Translations under genes and position numbers: made by a program
NCBI RefSeq assembly: GCF_013373795.3
Contig: NZ_CP088022.1
Span: 7,688,001 to 7,752,000, forward strand
Reading direction: 5' to 3'
Length of the DNA: 64,000 nt
DNA from: Bradyrhizobium quebecense
GTDB lineage: Bacteria; Pseudomonadota; Alphaproteobacteria; Rhizobiales; Xanthobacteraceae
Part shown: positions 33,569 to 42,951 of the stretch, piece by piece
Layout of the letters: each line of letters begins with the position of its first letter
How positions within the stretch are numbered: the stretch's first letter is position 1
The notes under the pieces: generated by a model
Told to the model about the DNA's origin: nothing
Seen by the model: only the letters and a program-made list of their open reading frames with translations
Database searches by the model: none

Positions 33569-34963
33569 ATGTTGGACAAATCCCCGTCCGGGAGTGTGAC
33601 CTGGAATGACCCGGTCGCGCCCGATACGTCCGCCAAGGCGGCCGCGCCGGTGCCGTTCTGGCCGGCTGGCTGGTGGCGCGTGATGGATTTCAACATCGGA
33701 ATCATTTCGCTTCCGATCTTTGCCATCCTCGTCGGCCTGCTTGCGATCCTGACGATGGAAGGCCAGATCAAGCCGGATGCACCGACGATGATCGCCGTGC
33801 TCGTGCTCGGCGGGTTCTCCTGCGCGGAACTCGGCAAGCGGCTGCCCATTCTGCGCAATGTCGGCGCCGCAGCCATCTTCGCGACCTTCATCCCGTCGGC
33901 GCTGGTCTACTACAAGCTCCTTCCAGGGCCGATCGAGAAATCGATCGTCGAATTCACCAAGGCCACCAATTTTCTCTACATTTACATCGCCGCGATCATC
34001 GTCGGCAGTATCCTTGGCATGGACCGCAACGTCCTCATCAAGGGTTTCCTCAAGATCTTCGTGCCGCTTGGCCTTGGCTCCATCGCGGCCGGCGCGGTCG
34101 GAACGCTGGTCGGCACGCTGCTCGGGCTCGGCGCCTACAAGACCTTCTTCTTCATCGTCGTGCCGATCATGGCCGGCGGCGTCGGGGAAGGCGCGATTCC
34201 GCTTTCGATCGGATATTCGGCCATCCTCGGCCAGCCGCAGGGAGATTTCTTTGCGATGGTGCTGCCGCCTGTCATGCTCGGAAGCCTGACGGCCATCCTG
34301 TTCTCCGGCATGCTGAACTACGTCGGCCGGAAGTATCCGCAACTGACCGGCGAAGGGCGGTTGCAGCCAGGCGGCACTAACGTGCTCGAGGCGGCTTCGA
34401 CCGACATGCACGACGACACGACGACCTCGGCGATCGATATCCCGGCGATTGCCGGGGCGGGGTTGACCGCGATCGTGCTCTATCTGCTCGGCGTCATGCT
34501 CAACCATTTGATCGGATTGCCGGCGCCCGTCGCGATGTTGTTCCTTGCCGTCGCCGCCAAATTGTCGAGCGCGGTGTCGCCCCGGCTGCAGTCGGGTGGC
34601 CTGATCGTGTTCCGGTTTGTCCAGATCGGGATGACCTATCCGCTGCTGTTCGCCATTGGCGTGTCTCTGACGCCATGGGCGAAGCTGATGTCGGCCTTCA
34701 CGGTGCCAAATCTGATCACGATCGTCGCAACCGTGTTCACCTTGATGGCCACAGGAGCATTCGTCGGGCGCCTCATGGGCATGTACCCGATCGAAACGGC
34801 GATCGTGAACGCTTGCCATTCGGGGCAGGGCGGCACCGGTGACGTTGCGATCCTGACGGCCGCCGATCGGATGCAGTTGATGCCGTTCGCGCAGATCGCG
34901 ACCCGAATTGGCGGTGCAATCACCGTCACCGCCGTGCTGGTGCTGTTGCGCGGGATCAACTGA
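33569..34963 (+). CDS. 2-hydroxycarboxylate transporter family (citrate/malate symporter)
   Basis: The start is ATG 33569 with GGGAGA at five bases; the frame is open further but without a site. The 464-residue membrane protein has about 11 hydrophobic helices. The two family re-entrant-loop motifs GGVGEGAIPLS (central) and GQGGTGDVAIL (near the C-terminus) are both present, as in CitS, CitP and MleP. Such proteins import citrate or malate with Na+ or H+. The preceding porin and the TctDE-like sensor fit a citrate/tricarboxylate uptake unit. No citrate lyase genes are visible here. Confidence 0.88.
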   Translation: MLDKSPSGSVTWNDPVAPDTSAKAAAPVPFWPAGWWRVMDFNIGIISLPIFAILVGLLAILTMEGQIKPDAPTMIAVLVLGGFSCAELGKRLPILRNVGAAAIFATFIPSALVYYKLLPGPIEKSIVEFTKATNFLYIYIAAIIVGSILGMDRNVLIKGFLKIFVPLGLGSIAAGAVGTLVGTLLGLGAYKTFFFIVVPIMAGGVGEGAIPLSIGYSAILGQPQGDFFAMVLPPVMLGSLTAILFSGMLNYVGRKYPQLTGEGRLQPGGTNVLEAASTDMHDDTTTSAIDIPAIAGAGLTAIVLYLLGVMLNHLIGLPAPVAMLFLAVAAKLSSAVSPRLQSGGLIVFRFVQIGMTYPLLFAIGVSLTPWAKLMSAFTVPNLITIVATVFTLMATGAFVGRLMGMYPIETAIVNACHSGQGGTGDVAILTAADRMQLMPFAQIATRIGGAITVTAVLVLLRGIN

Positions 34964-35192
34964 TCGTTGCGGGATCCTTCGCCACAAGGCGGTGGAGCGC
35001 TGCACCCAAATTGAGCAAACAGGGGGCCTTTGTATGCAATAGGTCGTGGCCGGTCTTGCTGCCCGGTGTGTCCCTTTCGTGGCATTCCGCAATCGCATCA
35101 GCGGGTTGGTTGGCGTCAGCGCACCATTAGCGTTTGGCACAATCCTTGCGATCCTTGTTCTAAGGCCGTTCTCAAGGGCGTTGGAGCATCAC
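34964..35192. other. Spacer between 2HCT transporter and ABC importer genes
   Basis: About 230 bases without a convincing gene. It should hold the promoter of the oligopeptide-type importer operon. A GGAG lies six bases before the ATG at 35193. No clear terminator hairpin was seen. Confidence 0.35.
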
Positions 35193-36815
35193 ATGAAGCG
35201 TCGCGATTTCCTCAAATCGGTGTCCGGGCTGGCAGCGGGGGCGCTGGCGCCGACCGCGCCCGCGATCTGGTCGCCGGCCAAGGCCGACGCGCGCTCCGAG
35301 ACGCTGCTGATCGTCTCCGAAGGCGGTCCGAACAATCTCGATATCCACGGCGTCGGCACCAACGTGCCCGGCTACGAGGTGTCGTGGAATTGCTACGACC
35401 GGCTGATCAGCCATGAGATGAAGAGCGGTCCGGGCGGCGTGCCCTATTACGACCGCGACAAGTTCAAGCCCGAACTCGCCGAGGACTTCAACATCGGCGA
35501 CATGTCGGTCACCTTCAAGCTGCGCAAGAACGCCAAATTCCACGACGGCACGGCGGTGACGGCGAAGGACGTCAAATGGTCGCTCGACCGTGCCGTCAGC
35601 GTCGGCGGCTTCCCGACCTTCCAGATGAGCGCGGGCTCGCTGACCAAGCCCGAGCAGTTCGTCGTCGTCGACGACCATACGGTGCGCGTCGATTTCCTGA
35701 AGAAGGACAGACTGACGATCCCCGACCTCGCGGTGATCGTGCCCTGCGTCGTCAACTCCGAGCTGGTGAAGAAGAACGCCAGCGAGAAGGATCCGTGGGG
35801 CCTCGAATTCACCAAGCAGCAGACCGCGGGCTCCGGCGCCTACAAGGTGACCAAATGGACCGCCGGCACCGAAGTCATCATGGAGCGCAACGACGATTGG
35901 GTCTCTGGCCCGATGCCGAAGATCAAGCGCGTGATCTGGCGCATGGTGCCGCAGGCCGGCAACCGCCGTGCGCTGCTCGAGCGCGGCGATGCCGATATCT
36001 CCTACGAACTGCCGTTCAAGGATTTCCAGGAGATGAAGACGAACGGCAAGCTCAACGTGGTCTCGCTGCCGTTCTCCAACGGCATCCAGTACATCGGCAT
36101 GAACGTGACCAAGCCGCCGTTCGACAATCCGAAGGTGCGGCAGGCGATGGCCTACGCGATGCCGTATCAGAAGATCATGGATGCGGTGCTGTTCGGCCTC
36201 GCCAACCCGATGTTCGGCGCGGCAAAGGACAAGCCGACCGAGGTCGCCTGGCCGCAGCCGACCAAATATGTCACCGACATGGAAAAGGCCAAGGCGCTGC
36301 TCGCGGAGGCCGGCTATGCCAACGGCTTCGAGACCACGATCTCGTTCGACCTGAACTTCGCAGGCGTCAACGAGCCGCTCTGTGTTCTGGTGCAGGAGAG
36401 CCTCGCGCAGCTCGGCATCAAGACCACCATCAACAAGGTGCCCGGCGCCAACTGGCGCACCGAGCTCACCAAGAAGGAGATGCCGCTGTTCACCAACGTG
36501 TTCTCGGGCTGGCTCGATTACCCCGAGTACTTCTTCTACTGGTGCTATCACGGCAACAATTCGATCTTCAACACCATGAGCTACAAGTCGCCGGAGATGG
36601 ACAAGCTCATCGACGGCGCGCGCATCGCCGCCGCCAACGGCGACACCGCGGCCTACGACGCTGATGTGAAGGGCTTCGTCGATCTCGCCTTCGCCGACAT
36701 CCCGCGCATCCCGCTCTATCAGCCGTTCGTCAACGTCGCGATGCAGAAGAACATCTCGGGCTACGAATACTGGTTCCACCGCCGGCTCGACTATCGCGCG
36801 ATGGCGAAGGGGTAA
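35193..36815 (+). CDS. Family 5 ABC substrate-binding protein with Tat signal
   Basis: A 540-residue periplasmic protein. I start at ATG 35193 because GGAG precedes it and the N-terminus MKRRDFLKSVSGLAAGAL is a twin-arginine signal (R-R-x-F-L-K); the mature part should be exported folded. The family 5 layout is present: LLIVSEGGPNNLDIHG, EDFNIGDMSVTFKLRKNAKFHDGTAVTAKDVKWSLDR, GNRRALLERGDADISYELP, and IGMNVTKPPFDNPKVRQAMAYAM. Usual ligands are peptides, nickel or glycosides, but the downstream ureide-type hydrolases suggest a small nitrogen compound. Its operon continues with dppB, dppC and dppDF-like genes. Confidence 0.88.
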   Translation: MKRRDFLKSVSGLAAGALAPTAPAIWSPAKADARSETLLIVSEGGPNNLDIHGVGTNVPGYEVSWNCYDRLISHEMKSGPGGVPYYDRDKFKPELAEDFNIGDMSVTFKLRKNAKFHDGTAVTAKDVKWSLDRAVSVGGFPTFQMSAGSLTKPEQFVVVDDHTVRVDFLKKDRLTIPDLAVIVPCVVNSELVKKNASEKDPWGLEFTKQQTAGSGAYKVTKWTAGTEVIMERNDDWVSGPMPKIKRVIWRMVPQAGNRRALLERGDADISYELPFKDFQEMKTNGKLNVVSLPFSNGIQYIGMNVTKPPFDNPKVRQAMAYAMPYQKIMDAVLFGLANPMFGAAKDKPTEVAWPQPTKYVTDMEKAKALLAEAGYANGFETTISFDLNFAGVNEPLCVLVQESLAQLGIKTTINKVPGANWRTELTKKEMPLFTNVFSGWLDYPEYFFYWCYHGNNSIFNTMSYKSPEMDKLIDGARIAAANGDTAAYDADVKGFVDLAFADIPRIPLYQPFVNVAMQKNISGYEYWFHRRLDYRAMAKG

Positions 36816-37118
36816 GGCGCGCATGCTGATGGTCCGCCACGCATCGGTATTTGGCGTTCATTCACGTGAGGTGAGCACATCCCTCAGGCTCCCTCCCCCC
36901 TTGCGGGGGAGGGTGGGGAGAGGGGTACGCCGCATACTCGAAAGAACGACATCGACCGAGATCGTGTCCAACCGTTCGCTGCATCAGGAGCGGATTGGCG
37001 GCGCGCGCCGTTTGGCATCGGAGCAAGCGGCACCCCTCTCCCCAACCCTCCCCCGCAAGGGGGGAGGGAGCCCTGCTAATCCCGTCGTGGCATTGCAGTC
37101 GCAAACAGCGAGGCGCGC
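36816..37118. other. Repeat-filled gap inside the ABC importer operon
   Basis: The 300 bases between the binding-protein gene and the first permease hold a composite repeat (36887-37075, listed separately) and otherwise no gene. The hairpins it forms in RNA could trim or protect the upstream message so that more binding protein than membrane complex is made, as REP elements do in other operons. Confidence 0.5.
36887..37075. repeat. Composite intergenic repeat, CTCCCTCCCCCC family
   Basis: CTCCCTCCCCCCTTGCGGGGG at the left and CCCGCAAGGGGGGAGGGAG at the right, with GGGGAGAGGGGTAC and ACCCCTCTCCCCAACC inside. The same layout recurs at 48447-48636. Both outer and inner arms pair strongly. Confidence 0.82.
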
Positions 37119-38132
37119 ATGCTGACCCTCATCGGCAAGCGGCTGCTGTTCGCGATTCCGTCGCTGATCGGGGTCGTGATCGTGACGTTCCTGCTGACGC
37201 GTGCGCTGCCGGGCGATCCCGCGGCGTATTTTGCAGGGCCTGCCGCGACGAAAGAAGCGGTCGACCAGATCAGGAAGAAGCTCGGCTTCGACAAGCCGTT
37301 GATCGAGCAGTTCGTCCGCTACACCAACGATCTCGCCCATGGCGATCTCGGCACCTCGCTCACCACGGGGCAGCCGGTGGCCGCCGAGCTGCGCAACCGC
37401 CTGCCGGCATCGGCCGAGCTCACTCTGCTCGGCCTCGTCGTCTCGATCGTGATCGCGATCCCGCTCGGCGTGCTGGCGGCGACGCGGCCGGGCTCCTGGA
37501 TCGACCATCTCTGCCGCGTCACCACGACGGCGGGCGTGTCGCTGCCGGTGTTCTTCACCGGCCTCGTGCTGGTTTACGTGTTCTATTTCCGGCTCGGCTG
37601 GTCGCCGGCACCGCTCGGCCGGCTCGACGTGTTCTATAGCGCACCGCCGACCGTCACCGGCTTCTACCTCATCGATGCGTTGATCGCGCGGGACTTCGAG
37701 GCATTCCGTTCGGCGCTCAGCCAATTGATCCTGCCGGCGGTGACGCTCGCGATCTTCTCGCTGGCGCCGATCGCCCGCATGACGCGCGCCTCGATGCTGG
37801 CGGTGCTGGCGTCCGACTTCGTCCGCACCGCGCGCGCCAGCGGCCTGTCGCCCGGCAAGGTGATCGTGACCTACGCCTTCCGCAACGCGATGCTGCCGGT
37901 CATCACCACGCTCAGCATGGTGTTCTCCTTCCTGCTCGGGGCCAATGTGCTGGTGGAGAAGGTGTTCGCCTGGCCCGGCATCGGCTCCTACGCGGTCGAG
38001 GCACTGATCGCGTCCGACTTCGCGCCGGTACAGGGCTTCGTGCTGACCATGGCGGTCATGTACGTGCTGCTCAATCTCCTGATCGACATCCTCTATGGCG
38101 TGATCGATCCGCGCGTCAGGCTGGAAGGCTAG
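37119..38132 (+). CDS. ABC transporter permease, DppB type
   Basis: A 337-residue membrane protein with about six helices. The N-terminus LTLIGKRLLFAIPSLIGVVIVTFLLTRALPGDP is typical for DppB/OppB, as is PVFFTGLVLVYVFYFRLGW. The coupling EAA loop is seen as DFVRTARASGLSPGKVIVTYAFRNAMLPVIT, followed by NVLVEKVFAWPGIG. It works with the DppC-type permease 10 bases downstream and the fused ATPase. The repeat upstream separates it from the binding-protein gene, but all are co-directional. Confidence 0.9.
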   Translation: MLTLIGKRLLFAIPSLIGVVIVTFLLTRALPGDPAAYFAGPAATKEAVDQIRKKLGFDKPLIEQFVRYTNDLAHGDLGTSLTTGQPVAAELRNRLPASAELTLLGLVVSIVIAIPLGVLAATRPGSWIDHLCRVTTTAGVSLPVFFTGLVLVYVFYFRLGWSPAPLGRLDVFYSAPPTVTGFYLIDALIARDFEAFRSALSQLILPAVTLAIFSLAPIARMTRASMLAVLASDFVRTARASGLSPGKVIVTYAFRNAMLPVITTLSMVFSFLLGANVLVEKVFAWPGIGSYAVEALIASDFAPVQGFVLTMAVMYVLLNLLIDILYGVIDPRVRLEG

Positions 38133-38142
38133 GGAGGGGCGT

Positions 38143-39042
38143 ATGAGCACCGTTGCACCGACCGTCGAACCCGCAGGTCCCGCCCGCACCTCAGGGCTCG
38201 CCGCAGTCTTCGAGCAGACCCGCTATGTGCTGGGCGAAAACAAAGTCACCGGCTTTGCTTTCGCGCTGCTGGTCGTGATCATGTTTGCCGCGCTGTTCGG
38301 GCCTTATGTGGTACCTTATGATCCACTTGCTTCCGACACCGCGGCTGCATTGAAGCCGCCGTCCGCCGCGCACTGGTTCGGCACCGATCAGCTCGGCCGC
38401 GACATCTTCAGCCGCGTCATCGTGGCAACCAGGCTCGACACCTTCATCGCGGTCGCCTCCGTCGTGCTGGTGTTCCTGATGGGCGGGCTGGCCGGCATCG
38501 CCGCCGGCTATTTCGGCGGCTGGACCGATCGCATCGTCGGCCGCATCGCCGACACCATCATGGCGTTTCCCCTGTTCGTGCTGGCGATGGGCATCGTCGC
38601 GGCGCTCGGCAACACCGTGCAGAACATCATCATCGCGACCGCGATCGTGAACTTTCCGCTCTATGCCCGAGTCGCGCGCGCCGAAGCAAACGTCCGCCGC
38701 AATGCCGGCTTCGTGCAGGCGGCGCGGCTCTCCGGCAACGGCGAGTACCGCATCCTGCTCGGGCACATCCTGCCCAACATCATGCCGATCATGATCGTGC
38801 AGATGTCGCTCACCATGGGCTATGCGATCCTCAACGCCGCGGGACTCTCGTTCATCGGCCTCGGCGTCCGGCCGCCGACCGCGGAGTGGGGCATCATGGT
38901 TGCCGAGGGCGCCGGCTTCATGGTGTCGGGCGAATGGTGGATCGCGCTGTTCCCGGGCCTCGCGCTGATGATCGCGGTGTTCTGCTTCAACCTGCTCGGC
39001 GACGGCCTGCGCGACATCGTCGACCCGCAGCGGAGGACCTGA
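38143..39042 (+). CDS. ABC transporter permease, DppC type
   Basis: A 299-residue partner permease. The OppC_N region (about 25-75) ends in HWFGTDQLGRDIFSRVIVATR, a signature of this family. The EAA loop reads NAGFVQAARLSGNGEYRILLGHILPNIMPI and the last helix precedes GDGLRDIVDPQ. About six membrane helices. It follows DppB by 10 bases and precedes the fused ATPase by about 100 bases. Confidence 0.9.
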   Translation: MSTVAPTVEPAGPARTSGLAAVFEQTRYVLGENKVTGFAFALLVVIMFAALFGPYVVPYDPLASDTAAALKPPSAAHWFGTDQLGRDIFSRVIVATRLDTFIAVASVVLVFLMGGLAGIAAGYFGGWTDRIVGRIADTIMAFPLFVLAMGIVAALGNTVQNIIIATAIVNFPLYARVARAEANVRRNAGFVQAARLSGNGEYRILLGHILPNIMPIMIVQMSLTMGYAILNAAGLSFIGLGVRPPTAEWGIMVAEGAGFMVSGEWWIALFPGLALMIAVFCFNLLGDGLRDIVDPQRRT

Positions 39043-39139
39043 TGACTGTCTCGACACGGTATCAGGTTACTCCTCCGCTACTTTGCATGGGGTTGTTTTG
39101 CCGATTTTTGGATGACGCATTGCATGAGGGGCGGCGCAC

Positions 39140-40924
39140 ATGACCGCCCAGCCCCTGCTCGACGTTAGCGACCTCACGGTCGAGTTCACGACCCGTCGTG
39201 GCATCGTCAAGGCGGTGCAGCACGTCAACATATCGGTGGCTAAGGGCGAGACCGTCGGCATCGTCGGCGAGTCCGGCTCGGGCAAGTCGGTGACATCCTA
39301 TGCCGTGATGCGCATCCTAGATCGTCCCGGCCGGATCGCCGACGGATCGGTGATGTTTTCCGGCATCGACGTCAAGGCGGCAACCGAAAGCCAGATGCGT
39401 GATCTGCGCGGCCGCGAAGTCTCGATGATCTTCCAGAATCCGCGCGCCGCCCTCAATCCGATCCGCAAGGTCGGACACCAGATCGAGGACGTGCTGCGCC
39501 AGCATGTCCAGCAGGCGCAGGTAACCGATCGCGGCGAGACGGCGATCGAGGCGCTGGAGCAGGTCAAGATCGCGCGTCCGCGCGAGCGCTATCACGCCTA
39601 TCCGTTCGAGCTCTCCGGCGGCATGTGCCAGCGCGTCGTCATCGCGCTTGCACTGGCCTGCAACCCGCAGCTTCTGATCGCGGACGAGCCGACCACCGGC
39701 CTCGACGTCACCACCCAGAAGGCGGTGATGGACCTGATCGTCGAGCTGACCCGGCGCCGATCGATGTCGACGATCCTGATCACGCACGATCTAGGCTTGG
39801 CCGCCGCCTATTGCGACCGCGTCGTGGTGATGGAGAAGGGCCGCGTGGTCGAGACCGCGAAGTCGGCCGACATCTTCGCCGCGCCCCAGCACGACTATAC
39901 GAAGAAGCTGATGCGCGCGACGCCGCGGATCGGGGTGTCGCTCCGGGATCTGCTGCCGGAGGAGGAGGCGAAGTCTCCGCAGCAACTGTCTGTCATGGCC
40001 GGGCTTGACCCGGCCATCCATCAATCTTCGCAAGAGATGTCTTCCTCGATGGACCCCCGGGTCAAGCCCGGGGGTGACGAGAGAAAAGAACCCCTCCTGC
40101 TGGTCGAGAAACTCGTCAAGGAATATCCCCGCCAGGGTGCAGGCTCGATGCTCACAAAGCTGTTCGGCCGCAAGCCGCCGGTCGAGGAGGAGATCTTCCG
40201 CGCGGTCGACGGCATCAGCTTCTCGATCGACCATGGCGAGAGCGTCGGGCTGGTCGGCGAATCCGGCTGCGGCAAGTCGACGACGTCGATGATGGTGATG
40301 CGGCTCTTGGACCAGACCTCCGGCCGCATCATGTTCGATGGCGAGGACATCGGCGGCATCATGCCGCAATCCTTCGCGCGGCTGCCGCGACGCAGCCAGA
40401 TCCAGATGGTGTTCCAGGATCCGACCGACAGCCTCAATCCGCGCTTCACCGCGGCGCGCGCGATCGCGGACCCGATCATGCAGCTCGGCGATATCAGGGG
40501 GCGCGACGCGCTCCGCGACCGCTGCGAGGAGCTGGCAAGGCTGGTCGGCCTGCCGGTCAATCTGCTGGATCGCTTTCCGCACCAGCTTTCCGGCGGCCAG
40601 AAGGCCCGTGTCGGTATCGCGCGTGCGATCGCGCTGCACCCGAAACTCGTCATCCTCGACGAGCCGACCGCGGCACTTGACGTCTCGGTGCAGGCGGTGG
40701 TGCTCAATTTGCTGCAGGACCTCAAGCAGTCGATGGGCATGAGCTATCTGTTCGTGTCGCACGATCTCAACGTGGTGCGCCTGCTGTGTGATCGCGTCAT
40801 CGTGATGCGCAGCGGCCGCATCGTCGAACAGGGCACATCCGAACACGTCTTGGGCAATCCGCAGGATGCCTATACAAGGGAGCTGCTCACGGCGATCCCG
40901 CATCCGCCGTTGCCGGTGTCTTGA
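39140..40924 (+). CDS. Fused DppD-DppF ABC ATPase with repeat-derived linker
   Basis: A 594-residue protein with two ATPase domains in one chain. Domain 1 has Walker A GESGSGKSVTS (about residues 45-55), signature LSGGMCQRVVIALAL and Walker B LLIADEPTTGLD. Domain 2 has GESGCGKSTTSM, LSGGQKARVGIARAI and LVILDEPTAALD. All catalytic motifs are intact. The linker (about 285-315) contains MAGLDPAIH...MDPRVKPGGDER, the translated form of a common alphaproteobacterial REP element (39992-40080) kept in frame. The fused ATPase powers the DppBC permease encoded just upstream. AtzG-like and amidase genes begin about 20 bases later. Confidence 0.9.
   Translation: MTAQPLLDVSDLTVEFTTRRGIVKAVQHVNISVAKGETVGIVGESGSGKSVTSYAVMRILDRPGRIADGSVMFSGIDVKAATESQMRDLRGREVSMIFQNPRAALNPIRKVGHQIEDVLRQHVQQAQVTDRGETAIEALEQVKIARPRERYHAYPFELSGGMCQRVVIALALACNPQLLIADEPTTGLDVTTQKAVMDLIVELTRRRSMSTILITHDLGLAAAYCDRVVVMEKGRVVETAKSADIFAAPQHDYTKKLMRATPRIGVSLRDLLPEEEAKSPQQLSVMAGLDPAIHQSSQEMSSSMDPRVKPGGDERKEPLLLVEKLVKEYPRQGAGSMLTKLFGRKPPVEEEIFRAVDGISFSIDHGESVGLVGESGCGKSTTSMMVMRLLDQTSGRIMFDGEDIGGIMPQSFARLPRRSQIQMVFQDPTDSLNPRFTAARAIADPIMQLGDIRGRDALRDRCEELARLVGLPVNLLDRFPHQLSGGQKARVGIARAIALHPKLVILDEPTAALDVSVQAVVLNLLQDLKQSMGMSYLFVSHDLNVVRLLCDRVIVMRSGRIVEQGTSEHVLGNPQDAYTRELLTAIPHPPLPVS
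39992..40080 (+). repeat. REP-like element inserted in frame in the ATPase gene
   Basis: GTCATGGCCGGGCTTGACCC at the left and GTCAAGCCCGGGGGTGACG at the right, with the complementary pair CCGGGCTTGACCCGG and CCCGGGTCAAGCCCGG. Elements with this sequence are usually intergenic; here the reading frame continues through and yields a 30-residue linker. It lies exactly between the two ATPase domains. Confidence 0.8.
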
Positions 40925-40943
40925 ATAACTCGTTGGGAGCGAA

Positions 40944-41123
40944 ATGGACGATCATCTCGACGATTACATGAACGCCGTCGCCCGGACGATGGCGTTGCCG
41001 CTGGAAGACGCCTGGCGTCCGGCGGTGCGCGCAAATCTCGAGGTCGCGCTGCGGCTGGCGCGGCTGGTCGACGACTTCCCGTTGCCTGACGACCTCGCGT
41101 CAGCCGCCGTCTATTCGACCTGA
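40944..41123 (+). CDS. AtzG-like small subunit (DUF4089)
   Basis: A 59-residue protein, too short for most gene finders. MDDHLDDYMNAVARTMALPL then WRPAVRANLEVALRLARLVDDFPLPDDL is the DUF4089 pattern. AtzG and HpxX, members of this family, bind and stabilise the AtzE-type amidase as a heterotetramer. A GGGAG precedes the ATG by six bases. The amidase gene begins seven bases after its stop, which supports the subunit role. Confidence 0.85.
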   Translation: MDDHLDDYMNAVARTMALPLEDAWRPAVRANLEVALRLARLVDDFPLPDDLASAAVYST

Positions 41124-41130
41124 GATCGCG

Positions 41131-42528
41131 ATGTCAGAGACTCCCGCTGCCATGTCGGCCGCCGAAATCGCGCAGGCCGTATCGAGCCGCAAGATCACGG
41201 CCCTTGCCGCGACCGAAGCGGCGCTCGCGCGCATCGCGGCGCACGACAAGGTCCTCAATGCCTTCACCGACGTCACCGCCGATCGCGCGCGTGCCAGGGC
41301 CAAGGCGGTCGACGCCGCGATCGCGGCGGGCCAACCGGCCGGCCCGCTCGCCGGCGTGCCCTTCGCGGTGAAGAACCTGTTCGACGTGCAGGGCCTCTCG
41401 ACCCGCGCCGGCTCCAAGATCAATCGCGACCTGCCACCGTCGCCGCGCGATGCCACGTTGATCGAGCGGATGGAAGCGGCCGGTGCCGTGCTGGTCGGCG
41501 CGCTCAACATGGGCGAATACGCCTACGACTTCACCGGCGAGAACGCCCATGACGGTCCATCGCGCAATCCGCATGATCCGACGCGGATGGCCGGCGGCTC
41601 CTCGGGCGGCTCCGGCAGCGCCGTCGGCGGCGCACTGGTGCCGATCGCGCTCGGCTCCGATACCAACGGCTCGATCCGGGTGCCGTCGTCATTCTGCGGC
41701 ACGTTCGGCCTGAAGCCGACCTATGGTCGGCTTACGCGCGCGCGCTCCTTTCCGTTCGTCGCAAGCCTCGATCACCTCGGCCCGTTCGCGCGCAACGTGA
41801 GAGATCTCGCGCTCGCCTATGACGTCATGCAGGGGCCTGATGCCGACGATCCCGCCTGCATCGTGCGATCGGTCGAGCCGACCGTGCCGTTGCTTGCCAA
41901 TGATGTCGGCCGGCTGCGCGTTGCGATTGCCGGCGGTTATTTTCAGCAGAATTTGTTGCCGGAGGCCGTCGAAGCGGTCGCGCGCGTGGCAAAGGCGCTC
42001 GGCGCCACCCAGACCGTGGAGCTGCCGGAAGCGGCGCGCGCCCGCGCGGCCGCATTCATCATGACGACGACCGAGGGCGCCGCGCTGCACCTCGATCGGC
42101 TGCGCGAGCGGCCCAACGATTTTGACCCGCCAGTGCGCGACCGCCTGATCGCGGGCGCGATGATCCCGGCGGTCTATGTCGACAAGGCGCAGAAATTCCG
42201 CCGCTGGTACCGCGCCAGGGTGCTGGAGCTGTTCCAGTCGGTCGACGTGATCCTGGCGCCGGCAACGCCGTGCACGGCGCCGAAGATCGGCCAGGCCACC
42301 TTTACGCTCGACGGGGTCGAGCTTCCGGTCCGCCCCAATATCGGTATCCATACCCAGCCGATCTCCTTCATCGGCCTGCCGGTGGCCGCCGTGCCGGTGC
42401 CGCTTGAACCGATGCCGATCGGCGTGCAGATCATTGCCGCGCCATGGCGCGAGGACATCGCGCTGCGGGTCGCTTATGCGCTGGAACAGATGGGTGTCGC
42501 CACGGCTCCCGCGCCAAGAGGAATCTAA
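41131..42528 (+). CDS. atzE: AtzE/HpxY-like amidase (1-carboxybiuret or related amide hydrolase)
   Basis: A 465-residue amidase-signature enzyme. The Lys-cisSer-Ser triad is present: K81 ([10 protein letters not shown]), S157 in [11 protein letters not shown] and nucleophile S181 in GSDTNGSIR; the spacings 76 and 24 match the family. With the AtzG-like subunit upstream and the AtzH-like protein downstream, the set matches cyanuric acid/biuret (AtzE, AtzG, AtzH) or oxalurate/ureide (HpxWXYZ) breakdown. AtzE removes the amide from 1-carboxybiuret, giving urea-1,3-dicarboxylate. I cannot separate these two routes from sequence alone. Confidence 0.8.
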   Translation: MSETPAAMSAAEIAQAVSSRKITALAATEAALARIAAHDKVLNAFTDVTADRARARAKAVDAAIAAGQPAGPLAGVPFAVKNLFDVQGLSTRAGSKINRDLPPSPRDATLIERMEAAGAVLVGALNMGEYAYDFTGENAHDGPSRNPHDPTRMAGGSSGGSGSAVGGALVPIALGSDTNGSIRVPSSFCGTFGLKPTYGRLTRARSFPFVASLDHLGPFARNVRDLALAYDVMQGPDADDPACIVRSVEPTVPLLANDVGRLRVAIAGGYFQQNLLPEAVEAVARVAKALGATQTVELPEAARARAAAFIMTTTEGAALHLDRLRERPNDFDPPVRDRLIAGAMIPAVYVDKAQKFRRWYRARVLELFQSVDVILAPATPCTAPKIGQATFTLDGVELPVRPNIGIHTQPISFIGLPVAAVPVPLEPMPIGVQIIAAPWREDIALRVAYALEQMGVATAPAPRGI

Positions 42529-42529
42529 G

Positions 42530-42922
42530 ATGGAGATCGATCTTCCCGACGTGCGCGCCGAGGTCACCGCGCAGTTCGAGCGCTACGAGAAGGCGCTGGT
42601 CTCGAACGATATCGCCGTGCTCGACGAGCTGTTCCGCAAGGACAGCCGGACGCTGCGCTATGGCATCGGCGAGAATCTTTATGGCTACGCCGAGATCGCG
42701 GCGTTTCGTGCCGGGCGGCCGGCAGCCGGGCTGATGCGCAGGATCGACCGCACCGTGATCACGACCTATGGCCGCGACACCGCGATCGCCTCGACGCTGT
42801 TCTATCGGGAGAGCGCACCGGGGCGGGTGGGGCGGCAGATGCAGACATGGATTCGCTTCGCCGAGGGCTGGAGAATCGTCGCCGCCCATGTCAGCGTCAT
42901 TGATGAAACAAAGGGGGCTTGA
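42530..42922 (+). CDS. AtzH/HpxZ-like protein (DUF3225, NTF2-like)
   Basis: A 130-residue protein of the DUF3225 family, an NTF2/SnoaL-like fold. [47 protein letters not shown] and [23 protein letters not shown] are both characteristic. AtzH acts next to AtzE in cyanuric acid degradation and HpxZ sits in oxalurate clusters. It begins two bases after the amidase stop with AGAGGA upstream, so it is part of the same operon. Confidence 0.85.
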   Translation: MEIDLPDVRAEVTAQFERYEKALVSNDIAVLDELFRKDSRTLRYGIGENLYGYAEIAAFRAGRPAAGLMRRIDRTVITTYGRDTAIASTLFYRESAPGRVGRQMQTWIRFAEGWRIVAAHVSVIDETKGA

Positions 42923-42951
42923 ACCAGGGTGATTGAAAGGGCGTTTCAGCC

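Noticed and set aside
36823..37125. A short gene between the binding protein and DppB
   Set aside because: It is made almost wholly of the composite intergenic repeat and shows no protein-like composition.
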